This document shows, in pieces, positions 4,893 to 10,526 of a stretch of DNA of 10,526 nt. The DNA comes from a bacterium (GTDB lineage Bacteria; Patescibacteriota; Gracilibacteria; UBA1369; GCA-2718715). Position 1 is the first letter of the stretch. Each line of letters starts with the position of its first letter. The position numbers were made by a program, and so were the translations under genes. The stretch lies in the NCBI GenBank assembly GCA_030426295.1, contig JAUHYY010000030.1:1-10526 (forward strand), read 5' to 3'. The notes below the pieces were generated by a model. That model did not search any database. It saw nothing but the letters and a program-made list of their open reading frames with translations, and was not told the DNA's origin.

Positions 4893-5600
4893 ATGGCAAC
4901 CCTTCGAATGCTGGCTATCGCGTTCTTCGCTCTCTTCGTCGCCGCTTGTGGCGAGGAGGTCGAGAACAACTACTACAACCACGGCCACTCGGGCGATACG
5001 TCCGGTGGCGGCTCATCTGGTGGCTCCAACGGCGGTTCGGTCGGATCTCACGATCCCGATCGCTCCACCGGTGGCACCAACAACAACCGCGAGCCTGACC
5101 CCTACGTGGACTGCTCTCCGGTTGAGGTCGACGTTCACCTCTATTCGGGCGACGCTACGCTCGACATCGTGGAAGGTGAAGCGATCGACGTGCTCGTGGC
5201 CTACACGGCTCACGGGTTCCCCGTGCAGATCGACGGTACTCGTTGCGTTCCCTACGGGCAGCAGATCATGGTTACGGTCGACAACTACAGTGACGACTAC
5301 AGCAGGATCTCGATCCACCCCCGTCGGGCGTCGTCGCGACCCATCGCTGTGTCGCCTCCGAGCGACTACTGCGTCGAGCCCCGCAACTACAAGGGCTACC
5401 TGTTGGTGATCCCTCCGAATACCTACGGGTACACCATCTACGTGCACCCGATGGAGGAGGACGGACTCTTCCAGATGGGACCGTGGCAGACGTACTTCTA
5501 CGACGACGGCAACAACCTTCGTCGTGGATGGACCGGCGCCAACAACCCGGCCTACGTAGACACCCAGCCGGGTGCGTGTAGCGGCTACGATCCCTGGTGA
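4893..5600 (+). CDS. Predicted secreted lipoprotein (235 aa), fourth gene of inserted block
   Basis: SD GGAGG (4882-4886) lies 6 nt before the ATG. The N-terminus MATLRMLAIAFFALFVAAC is a lipoprotein signal with lipobox VAAC; Cys19 would carry the lipid and anchor the protein outside the membrane. Residues 20-70 are a flexible Gly/Ser/Asn-rich linker (SGGGSSGGSNGG). The mature domain (about 72-235) is Tyr- and Asp-rich, probably beta, with four Cys (74, 118, 160, 229) that could form two disulfides. No catalytic motif or known family recognised. Codons for Asn, Tyr, His and Asp nearly all end in C, unlike native genes. Stop TGA leads straight into the terminal hairpin. Confidence 0.8.
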   Translation: MATLRMLAIAFFALFVAACGEEVENNYYNHGHSGDTSGGGSSGGSNGGSVGSHDPDRSTGGTNNNREPDPYVDCSPVEVDVHLYSGDATLDIVEGEAIDVLVAYTAHGFPVQIDGTRCVPYGQQIMVTVDNYSDDYSRISIHPRRASSRPIAVSPPSDYCVEPRNYKGYLLVIPPNTYGYTIYVHPMEEDGLFQMGPWQTYFYDDGNNLRRGWTGANNPAYVDTQPGACSGYDPW

Positions 5601-5673
5601 ACTCCCCCGGCCCGTGTGCTCGGGCGGCTCGCGAAAGCGACGCCGCTCGGGCCTCGGTGCTTGTGGGTTAGAT
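5596..5673 (+). other. attC-like region: GNRA-capped hairpin flanked by AAC and GTTRRRY
   Basis: A stem of 15 pairs runs 5618-5632 against 5637-5652 with a GAAA loop, two G-U pairs and a single bulged C at 5641. Outside it, AAC (5600-5602) can pair with GTT (5667-5669); a second option is GGCCCG / CGGGCC (5609-5614 / 5648-5653). The right box GTTAGAT fits the integron core GTTRRRY. The left box GGTGAAC fits RYYYAAC only partly (AAC and one Y right, two positions wrong). Size (about 78 nt), bulge, AAC/GTT ends and contact with the stop codon are attC-like. It could instead be a plain terminator hairpin, though no T-run follows. Confidence 0.4.
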
Positions 5674-5685
5674 TAATACGAGCTT
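5672..5685. repeat. Right arm of the 14-bp inverted repeat
   Basis: ATTAATACGAGCTT, exact reverse complement of 4395-4408. It lies 5 nt beyond the stop of the minus-strand membrane-protein gene, as a terminator for that gene would. With its partner now 1.26 kb away, this terminator is probably broken for both strands. Confidence 0.8.
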
Positions 5686-5690
5686 CTTTC

Positions 5691-6638
5691 CTATTCTTCT
5701 GATGAAGACTCTTTTTGACGTGCTGAGGTTTCTCCGTTTTCGGTTAGCTCGAGGAATGTGAATACCCAAACTGCATTTGAGAAAACAGTAAGTGTTCCGC
5801 CGAGGTACCCTGAAAAGTAGAGACCTATTAATGCTATTAGCCCACCGATTGCGTATCCTATGTATCCAAGTGCTGCTGTTGCGGCTAGTCCGACACCTGT
5901 GAAGATTAGGAGCGGGATGATTAGAACCATTACGATGTTGAGGATTACTCGTAGACCGATAATGAAAAGCAATATCAGAATTAGGATAGTATGTTGCCAG
6001 TGGTCTACTACAAGGGCTGTACTTGACCTCATTGACTTGAAGACTCCTTCTTTGTCTATAACTATGAAAAGTTCTGAGTAAGTAAAAATGAATCCAAGAA
6101 AAATACCGATTAAAATTAGTAATCCGAGAACTGGTAGAAGGAACTGTAAGGCCTCTACACCTAAGTTTCTTAGTACGAATGCTCCTTCTGTTAATACTGC
6201 TGTTACTGAAAAAGCTCTTATGACTAGACTGTATTCGAAAAGTTTTAAGAAGCTTTTGAGTCCGTAACTGATACCAGAGATTAGGCGAACTGGTTGGTTG
6301 TTTCTCTTACGTGCAATTAGTTGAATTAATGCACCTTGTGCAATAATCGGATAGAATACATACATTATTGTAAGAAAAATAGCGATTGCTATCGTTGGCC
6401 CGATGAGCTTTGGTGAATCTTTTAAAAAGCCATAAACTTCTTTTAATATTATCATCAAAGTATTTTTGTCTTCTTCTGAAAATAAAGAGGAATTTGCGAA
6501 AGCAAAATACTGATATATAAAATATCCTAAACTGTAAATTGTTGTAATTAGTGCAGGAAGGAATGCGTACCAAGTAACTAGACGTTTATTGCTTTGAGTG
6601 AAATTCCAAGCATCTTTAATTATTTGGCGATATTCCAT
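5691..6638 (-). CDS. Multi-pass membrane protein of unknown function (315 aa)
   Basis: About six or seven membrane spans, near residues 22-46, 80-105, 140-155, 163-190, 214-240, 243-275 and 283-302, joined by short loops. The cytoplasmic-type N-terminus MEYRQIIKDAWNFTQSNKR and the acidic, Ser-rich tail (SARQKESSSEE) are polar. The repeated Gly/Ile/Leu-rich spans, and the helix YSELFIVIDKEGVFKSMRSS placed after a span, recall the GPDP-membrane-domain/DUF975-like proteins, but I cannot confirm that. No catalytic motif is seen. Stop TAG; no SD. Divergent from corA; its downstream terminator hairpin is interrupted by the inserted block. Confidence 0.85.
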   Translation of the reverse strand: MEYRQIIKDAWNFTQSNKRLVTWYAFLPALITTIYSLGYFIYQYFAFANSSLFSEEDKNTLMIILKEVYGFLKDSPKLIGPTIAIAIFLTIMYVFYPIIAQGALIQLIARKRNNQPVRLISGISYGLKSFLKLFEYSLVIRAFSVTAVLTEGAFVLRNLGVEALQFLLPVLGLLILIGIFLGFIFTYSELFIVIDKEGVFKSMRSSTALVVDHWQHTILILILLFIIGLRVILNIVMVLIIPLLIFTGVGLAATAALGYIGYAIGGLIALIGLYFSGYLGGTLTVFSNAVWVFTFLELTENGETSARQKESSSEE

Positions 6639-6697
6639 GCAAATTTAATTTAGACTTAAAAACTTTAATGAAAATTAGTTATTTCTACAATTAAAAA

Positions 6698-6725
6698 TTG
6701 TTTTATTTCATTTAGCTGTTAAAAT
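6698..6725 (+). promoter_or_regulatory. Probable corA promoter, TTGTTT-N16-TAAAAT
   Basis: -35 TTGTTT (6698-6703) and -10 TAAAAT (6720-6725) have the same 16-nt spacing as the strong promoter at 4294. Expected start near 6732, giving a leader of about 24 nt before the GTG. It lies in the 117-bp divergent region with the minus-strand membrane-protein gene, for which I see no clear promoter. The palindrome CAATTaaaAATTG (6688-6700) overlaps the -35 and could be an operator. Confidence 0.45.
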
Positions 6726-6755
6726 TGTTACGCAATACTTTTTGATCCTATTCAA

Positions 6756-7688
6756 GTGAGTCCTGCTCAACACAAAAGAGAGGAAATCCGTTTTGGAAAG
6801 CTCAGATGGCTAAACATCTACAATCCAAATGAGACGGACACTAAGTATCTTGCACGGAAATTTAAGTTCCATCATTTAGATCTAGAGGACTGTTTAGGAA
6901 CAAATCAAAGACCAAAGATAGATGAGTACCCAAGTTACTTGTTTATTACTTTGCATGTACCTGTTGTACATGCTCGAACTAAACGTGTTCGAGAACAAGA
7001 AATCCATTTCTTTGTGGTTGATGGATACTTTATTACGATTCATGAAGGTAATAAGACTATCAAGAAATTATTCTCGCAATGTCAAAAGAAAAAAACTGTT
7101 AAAGAGGAGTATATGCATGCAGGGAGTGGTTACCTACTCTATAAAGTTGTGAATGATTTGTTTGAATCTGCTTTCCCTATTCTTGATGATGTAAGTAGTA
7201 GTTTGGTTGAAATTGAAAGAGATGTATTTGAGAACGACTTACAAAGAGACAAATTAAAAGAAATCCTGGCTTTGAAGAAAGATATTATTAACTTTAGAAG
7301 GATTATTATTCCTCAACGTGCTGTGATTGCTCAACTTGAACATAAAAACACGAAATATTCGCCTGATAATCTTGAAATTTATTTTGATGATATCGTTGAT
7401 ACTATTGAGAAGATGTGGAGCATGCTAGAAAACTATAAAGAGCTAGCGGAATCTCTACACGAAACTAATGAAACTATAATTTCTCATAATACTAACAATA
7501 TTATTAAAGTTCTAACGGTCTTTTCTGTTATTATGATGCCTTTAACAGTTATTACAGGGTTCTATGGAATGAACCTTGAACCATTACCTTTTGCTGAAAA
7601 TGGGAATCCAGTTTTAATTGTTGGACTGATAATGTTTGGTGTCGTAGTATCGATGCTTAGCTATTTCAAGATAAAAAAATGGATTTAG
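6756..7688 (+). CDS. corA: CorA-family Mg2+/Co2+ transport protein
   Basis: Pentameric cation channel of the cytoplasmic membrane that imports Mg2+ (also Co2+/Ni2+). 310 aa, normal for the family. An alpha/beta cytoplasmic domain (about 10-120) is followed by a long helical stalk (about 140-250, e.g. KLKEILALKKDIINFRR) leading into span 1 (about 250-269). The selectivity signature YGMN is at 270-273 after MMPLTVITGF. Span 2 covers about 286-304, with the basic cytoplasmic tail KIKKW. The loop between spans has acidic residues (LEPLPFAENGNP), as expected at the pore mouth. The GTG start is chosen because it begins just before the domain and no ATG lies nearby. No SD; predicted promoter at 6698-6725. 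Confidence 0.95.
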   Translation: MSPAQHKREEIRFGKLRWLNIYNPNETDTKYLARKFKFHHLDLEDCLGTNQRPKIDEYPSYLFITLHVPVVHARTKRVREQEIHFFVVDGYFITIHEGNKTIKKLFSQCQKKKTVKEEYMHAGSGYLLYKVVNDLFESAFPILDDVSSSLVEIERDVFENDLQRDKLKEILALKKDIINFRRIIIPQRAVIAQLEHKNTKYSPDNLEIYFDDIVDTIEKMWSMLENYKELAESLHETNETIISHNTNNIIKVLTVFSVIMMPLTVITGFYGMNLEPLPFAENGNPVLIVGLIMFGVVVSMLSYFKIKKWI

Positions 7689-7690
7689 AC

Positions 7691-7718
7691 TTGTAAAATT
7701 ATTAGCTTGTGTTAGTAT
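7691..7718 (+). promoter_or_regulatory. Possible rpsO-pnp promoter, TTGTAA-N16-TAGTAT
   Basis: TTGTAA (7691-7696) and TAGTAT (7713-7718) again have a 16-nt spacer, starting right after the corA stop. Expected start near 7725 gives a short AT-rich leader to the ATG at 7752. Transcription from corA may also run through; no terminator is seen between corA and rpsO. Confidence 0.4.
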
Positions 7719-7751
7719 TGCGGCCGTTAAAAAATAATTAATTATCATTAA

Positions 7752-8015
7752 ATGCAAAGAACTCAAAAGAAAAAAGTTATTAAAAAGTTTAAAACACACG
7801 ATAACGATACTGGTTCGTCTCAAGTACAAATCGCGATTCTAACTGAAAGAATCAACTACTTGACTAACCATCTTAAGGAACACAAAAATGATAAAGACGC
7901 TAGACGTGGATTATTAGGGCTTGTTGGTAAGAGAAGAAAGCATCTTGCTTACCTTAAATACCACAAACCTGAGGCTTATGCTGAACTGACTGAAAGCCTG
8001 AAGTTAAAGAAGTAA
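7752..8015 (+). CDS. rpsO: 30S ribosomal protein S15 (uS15)
   Basis: 87 aa, standard size (89 in E. coli). Binds the central domain of 16S rRNA early in 30S assembly. Family features in order: DTGSSQVQIAILTERI (19-34), INYLTNHLKEHKND with the LxxHxxxHKxD pattern (34-47), ARRGLLGLVGKRRKHLAYL (50-68) and the C-terminal LKLKK. ATG start without SD, preceded by an AT-rich leader. pnp follows after 23 nt, the widely conserved rpsO-pnp order. In E. coli S15 represses its own translation; no such leader structure is evident here. Confidence 0.98.
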   Translation: MQRTQKKKVIKKFKTHDNDTGSSQVQIAILTERINYLTNHLKEHKNDKDARRGLLGLVGKRRKHLAYLKYHKPEAYAELTESLKLKK

Positions 8016-8038
8016 GAATATAATAAAAGAAAATACAT

Positions 8039-10150
8039 ATGAGTTATTTTAAAGAACCTCTTGAGGTTAAGATCGACTTAGATGGTCGTGATTTTGTGCT
8101 GCGTACAGATGAATACGCATACCAAGCCGGTGGCGCTGTTAGCGTTCAAATTGGTGAAACTGTAGTACTAGGTGTATCAACTATGGGTGATGCACGAGAA
8201 GGAATAGACTTCTTACCATTAATGGTTGATGTACAAGAAAGATGGTACGCATCTGGTAAAATCAGTGGAAGTAGATTCGTTAAGAGAGAAGGAAGACCTT
8301 CTGAAAACGCTACACTTATGGCGAGAATGATTGATAGACCAATGAGACCGCTTTTCCCTAAGAAGATGACTAACGATATTCAAATTATTTGTAATATCTT
8401 ATCTGCTGACCTAGTTACTGATCCAGGTCCAGCTGCAATTACTGCTGCATCTGCTGCAACCGTTATCTCAGGAATGCCATTTGATGGTCCTGTTTCTGGA
8501 GTAAGAGTTGGTATGAAAGATGGTGAATTTGTACTTAATCCAGATTACGAAACTAAAGACGAAGGAGATCTAGATCTTTTTGTTGCTGGTACTATGGATG
8601 CCATCACTATGGTTGAAGCAGGAGCTAGAGAAATCTCTGAAGAGAAAATGTTAGAAGCTCTAGAATATGCTCACAAGTTCATCAAACAAATTTGTGAAGC
8701 TCAGCTTGAACTTAAGAAACTAGTTAATCCTGAACCACTTGAAGCTACTATGGCTGAGGTTGATGAGTCAGGACTAGAAATGGTTATGTCAGCTTTAGAA
8801 GATTCAAAACTAGACGAGATCAAAGGACTACTTAAACCAGAAGTTAAGGCTAAACTTAAGGCTTACCAAAAAGAAATGATTGAAAAGTTTGCTGCTCAAA
8901 TCGAAGCAGAAGAACTAACTGAAGGTGAAGTTAAAGGAGCTGTACAAAAAGCTTTCGAAAATAGAATGAGACACAATATTCTTGAAAAAGGTGAACGTCT
9001 AGACGGACGTGGAATTAACGATATTAGAGAAGTAAGATGTAGAGTTGGAGTTCTGCCAAGACCTCATGGTTCTGGTATTTTCCAAAGAGGAGAAACTCAA
9101 ATTCTTTCTGTTCTTACTCTTGCATCTCCAGATGCTGCTCAACTTATAGATACAATGGATCAAGAAGTTACTAAGAGATACATGCATCATTACAACTTCC
9201 CACCATATTCTGTTGGTGAAGTAAGAATGATGAGAAGTGCTGGTAGACGTGAAATTGGTCATGGTTACCTAGCTGAAAGAGCTTTGGTTCCAGTGCTACC
9301 TTCTAAAGAAGATTTCGCTTATACAATCCGTGTAGTATCTGAAACTATGACTTGTAACGGTTCAAGCTCAATGGGATCTGTATGTGGTTCTACATTAGCT
9401 CTTATGGATGCTGGTGTGCCAATTACTAGACCAGTATCTGGTGTAGCTATGGGTCTTGTTATGGACAAAGAAACTGGTAAATACCAAATCCTAACTGACA
9501 TCCAAGGGCAAGAAGATTTTGCTGGAGACATGGACTTCAAAGTAACTGGTACTGAAGAAGGTATTACTGCTCTACAAATGGATATCAAACTTAAAGGTCT
9601 TGATATCGAACTTATGAGAGAAGCACTTGGTAGAGCTAAAGTTGCTAGAGCCAAGATCTTAGACGACATGTTAAAGACTCTAGATGCTCCAAGAACTGAG
9701 CTTTCTAAATATGCTCCCCTACTAATGAGCATGCAGATTGATCCAGATATGATTGGTATGGTTATCGGTAAAGGTGGTGAAACTATCCAAGGAATTACTG
9801 CTGATACTGGAGCTGAAATCTCAATCGAAGATGATGGTCTAATTACAATCACTGCTGATGACCAAGAATCTGGAATGGCTGCTAAAGCTAGAATTGAACA
9901 AATCACTTACGTTCCTGAACCAGGTGATGAGTTCGAAGGTAAAGTAGTTAAGATCCTTGAATTTGGTGCATTTGTTGAAGTAATGCCTGGTAAAGATGGT
10001 CTAGTTCATATTTCTGAGCTTGCTCCACACAGAGTTGATAATGTTAACGACGTGCTTAAAGAAGGAGATGTGATCAAAGTTAAACTACTTAAAGTAGATG
10101 ATAAAGGAAGATGGAACTTTACTCATAAGCCATTCTTCAAAGAAAGTTAA
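8039..10150 (+). CDS. pnp: Polynucleotide phosphorylase (PNPase)
   Basis: Trimeric 3'-5' exoribonuclease that phosphorolyses RNA to nucleoside diphosphates; main RNA-turnover enzyme. 703 aa, full length. Domains in order: first RNase PH core (about 1-145), helical linker (about 240-310), second RNase PH core (about 315-540) with the catalytic block EDFAGDMDFK, in which Asp493, Asp499 and Lys501 match E. coli Asp486, Asp492 and Lys494. KH domain follows with VIGKGGETI (GKGGE at 577-581), then S1 domain (about 631-699; GKVVKILEFGAFVEVMPGKDG, VHISEL). There is no long C-terminal degradosome tail. ATG start, no SD. Last gene of the corA-rpsO-pnp run. Confidence 0.98.
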   Translation: MSYFKEPLEVKIDLDGRDFVLRTDEYAYQAGGAVSVQIGETVVLGVSTMGDAREGIDFLPLMVDVQERWYASGKISGSRFVKREGRPSENATLMARMIDRPMRPLFPKKMTNDIQIICNILSADLVTDPGPAAITAASAATVISGMPFDGPVSGVRVGMKDGEFVLNPDYETKDEGDLDLFVAGTMDAITMVEAGAREISEEKMLEALEYAHKFIKQICEAQLELKKLVNPEPLEATMAEVDESGLEMVMSALEDSKLDEIKGLLKPEVKAKLKAYQKEMIEKFAAQIEAEELTEGEVKGAVQKAFENRMRHNILEKGERLDGRGINDIREVRCRVGVLPRPHGSGIFQRGETQILSVLTLASPDAAQLIDTMDQEVTKRYMHHYNFPPYSVGEVRMMRSAGRREIGHGYLAERALVPVLPSKEDFAYTIRVVSETMTCNGSSSMGSVCGSTLALMDAGVPITRPVSGVAMGLVMDKETGKYQILTDIQGQEDFAGDMDFKVTGTEEGITALQMDIKLKGLDIELMREALGRAKVARAKILDDMLKTLDAPRTELSKYAPLLMSMQIDPDMIGMVIGKGGETIQGITADTGAEISIEDDGLITITADDQESGMAAKARIEQITYVPEPGDEFEGKVVKILEFGAFVEVMPGKDGLVHISELAPHRVDNVNDVLKEGDVIKVKLLKVDDKGRWNFTHKPFFKES

Positions 10151-10177
10151 TAGATAATGACTAATAGATAATAGCTT

Positions 10178-10206
10178 TGAAAGCCCCGCTTAGGCGGGGC
10201 TTTTTT
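10178..10206 (+). terminator. Intrinsic terminator after pnp
   Basis: Perfect 9-bp stem AAGCCCCGC / GCGGGGCTT (10181-10189 / 10194-10202), loop TTAG, followed by T's through 10206. On the opposite strand the hairpin is followed only by TTTCAAAG, so it would be a weak terminator for the convergent small gene. Confidence 0.95.
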
Positions 10207-10207
10207 G

Positions 10208-10378
10208 TTACTCTGCTGCATCTCCTACTGCTTGCCATACCTCTTCACCAAATCCGTCTGCTTGGCTGGCTACTGCATTGGCTGGATCCTCTACCTTGTC
10301 GACGAACTTAGGTTCGTGTGGTGTTTCTGGGCCACAATCTAATTGCTCCATTATGTCAGACATTCTTATAATAGACAT
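10208..10378 (-). CDS. Small acidic hypothetical protein (56 aa)
   Basis: ATG at 10376-10378; reads MSIIRMSDIMEQLDCGPETP, then HEPKFVDKVEDPANAVASQADGF split by short acidic stretches, ending VWQAVGDAAE and TAA. About twice as many acidic as basic residues; one Cys; no signal peptide or membrane span. Not recognised. Preferred over the plus-strand frame in the same place because it is acidic and soluble-looking, fills the gap exactly up to the pnp terminator, and is preceded by an AT-rich, SD-less region like other native genes. A second in-frame ATG six codons in is an alternative start. Coding status moderately likely. Confidence 0.45.
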   Translation of the reverse strand: MSIIRMSDIMEQLDCGPETPHEPKFVDKVEDPANAVASQADGFGEEVWQAVGDAAE

Positions 10379-10409
10379 AGTTTTGTTATTAAATTTTAAA
10401 TATATAAAT

Positions 10410-10436
10410 AAAAAACTCCCGGTTTCAGGTCGGGAG
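10410..10436 (-). terminator. Minus-strand intrinsic terminator for a gene or RNA beyond the right edge
   Basis: Read on the minus strand: CTCCCG (10436-10431), 9-nt loop, CGGGAG (10421-10416), then six T's (10415-10410). It should end a minus-strand transcript entering from the right. A minus frame open from the window edge stops with TAG at 10467-10469 and could be that gene's last codons, but it is too short to judge. On the plus strand, ATGs at 10496 and 10505 open a hydrophobic frame cut by the edge. I cannot choose between them. Confidence 0.65.
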
Positions 10437-10526
10437 AGAATTCTTCTTGGCTTGAAATAAATTTAGCTACAAAACTCTACACCCGATCAGGGATAATGAG
10501 GATAATGTTGCTAATGAGAATATTTC

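Larger units (their letters stand above)
4412..5667 (+). mobile_element. GC-rich inserted block with four genes; integron-cassette-like or other hairpin-targeted element
   Basis: About 1.26 kb, much richer in G+C than either flank, with different codon use, SD sites and stop codons. It sits in the loop of a rebuilt 14-bp hairpin, and GTTAG occurs at both junctions (4411-4415 and 5667-5671). No terminal inverted repeats, transposase or integrase are visible. The right junction GTTAGAT matches the integron core site GTTRRRY; the left GTTAGGA matches 6 of 7. A long GNRA-capped hairpin lies just before the right junction, and the last gene's stop touches it, as in gene cassettes. Alternatives are a non-autonomous IS200/IS605-like element (hairpin ends, no terminal repeats) or a 5-bp target duplication from another transposon. 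Exact ends are uncertain by up to about 5 bp because of the shared GTTAG. Confidence 0.6.

Noticed and set aside
4577..4969. Minus-strand 130-codon frame in the inserted block
   Set aside because: Low-complexity Ser/Arg-rich translation opposite the coupled genes; GC-rich DNA gives long antisense frames by chance.
4948..5447. Plus-strand Thr/Arg-rich frame and minus-strand Val/Arg-rich frame inside the lipoprotein gene
   Set aside because: Repetitive, biased composition typical of shifted reading of GC-rich codons; the lipoprotein frame has the SD, signal peptide and lipobox.
4463..5665. The GC-rich block as an assembly chimera or contaminant
   Set aside because: Two independent false joins would be needed, both at GTTAG and both exactly in the loop of one perfect palindrome. 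Read coverage should still be checked.
4395..5685. The 14-bp inverted repeats as terminal inverted repeats of a transposon, or as an invertible promoter switch
   Set aside because: The repeats are in AT-rich native sequence, outside the composition change, and they rebuild a continuous hairpin when the block is removed. No transposase or invertase gene is present.
4202..5690. tRNA-Arg as the attachment site for the GC-rich insert
   Set aside because: The tRNA is intact, and no copy of its 3' end is present at the right side of the block. The junctions lie at GTTAG in the hairpin loop, 135 bp past the tRNA.
8999..9906. Minus-strand frames inside pnp
   Set aside because: Shadows of a strongly conserved gene; Ser/Ile-rich translations with no recognisable features.
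10278..10460. Plus-strand 60-codon frame after pnp
   Set aside because: It lies antisense to the more protein-like acidic ORF, runs through the minus-strand terminator hairpin, and has a random-looking composition.
1..10526. Reassignment of UGA to Gly or Trp in the host
   Set aside because: Native genes lack TGA stops, but they also contain no in-frame TGA, even in the Gly-rich 703-codon pnp, so there is no positive sign of recoding here.

Overview
The window looks like an AT-rich, compact bacterial chromosome, most likely from the Candidate Phyla Radiation (Patescibacteria). I infer this from short gaps, small proteins, A/T-rich starts with no visible Shine-Dalgarno (SD) sequence in the native genes, a histidyl-tRNA synthetase with the eukaryote-like DKLDK segment, and a DUF222-like/HNH protein of a kind frequent in that group. 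I cannot assign a phylum. All ten native coding regions end in TAA or TAG and read through in the standard code.

Left part (1-4276). The C-terminal two thirds of hisS (+) converges on, and overlaps by 59 bp, an HNH-endonuclease-like gene (-). The N-terminal end of that HNH gene is cut off by an in-frame TAA. Further along the minus strand, eno (enolase) is followed by an unrecognised 199-aa gene. Divergent from eno is a metallo-beta-lactamase-fold protein that has lost its metal ligands. Its stop codon lies inside the 5' end of a tRNA-Arg(CCT) gene.

Middle (4277-5690), the most interesting part. A near-consensus promoter (TTGACC-N16-TATAAT) precedes a short structured stretch that may encode a small RNA. 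Then comes one arm of a perfect 14-bp inverted repeat. The other arm lies 1.26 kb away, next to the end of the following native gene. Between the arms sits a GC-rich block unlike its surroundings. Removing it at the shared GTTAG rebuilds one perfect 14-bp stem with a 7-nt loop, probably a bidirectional terminator, so the block appears to have inserted into the loop of a hairpin. It carries four tightly coupled genes: three tiny single-span membrane proteins and one lipoprotein. Three of them have clear SD sites, all four end in TGA, and codon use is GC-rich. A 15-bp GNRA-capped hairpin closes its 3' end and a three-way-junction fold opens its 5' end. There is no transposase or integrase. An integron-type gene cassette, or another element moved as single-stranded DNA, fits best, but the attC match is imperfect.

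Right part (5691-10526). A minus-strand multi-pass membrane protein of unknown function lies divergent from a plus-strand run: corA (Mg2+/Co2+ channel), rpsO (ribosomal protein S15) and pnp (polynucleotide phosphorylase), which ends in a strong intrinsic terminator. Convergent to it is a 56-codon acidic ORF on the minus strand, and beyond that a minus-strand terminator for something outside the window.

The native genes are housekeeping: translation (hisS, tRNA-Arg, rpsO), glycolysis (eno), RNA turnover (pnp) and ion transport (corA). The inserted block is the accessory part.
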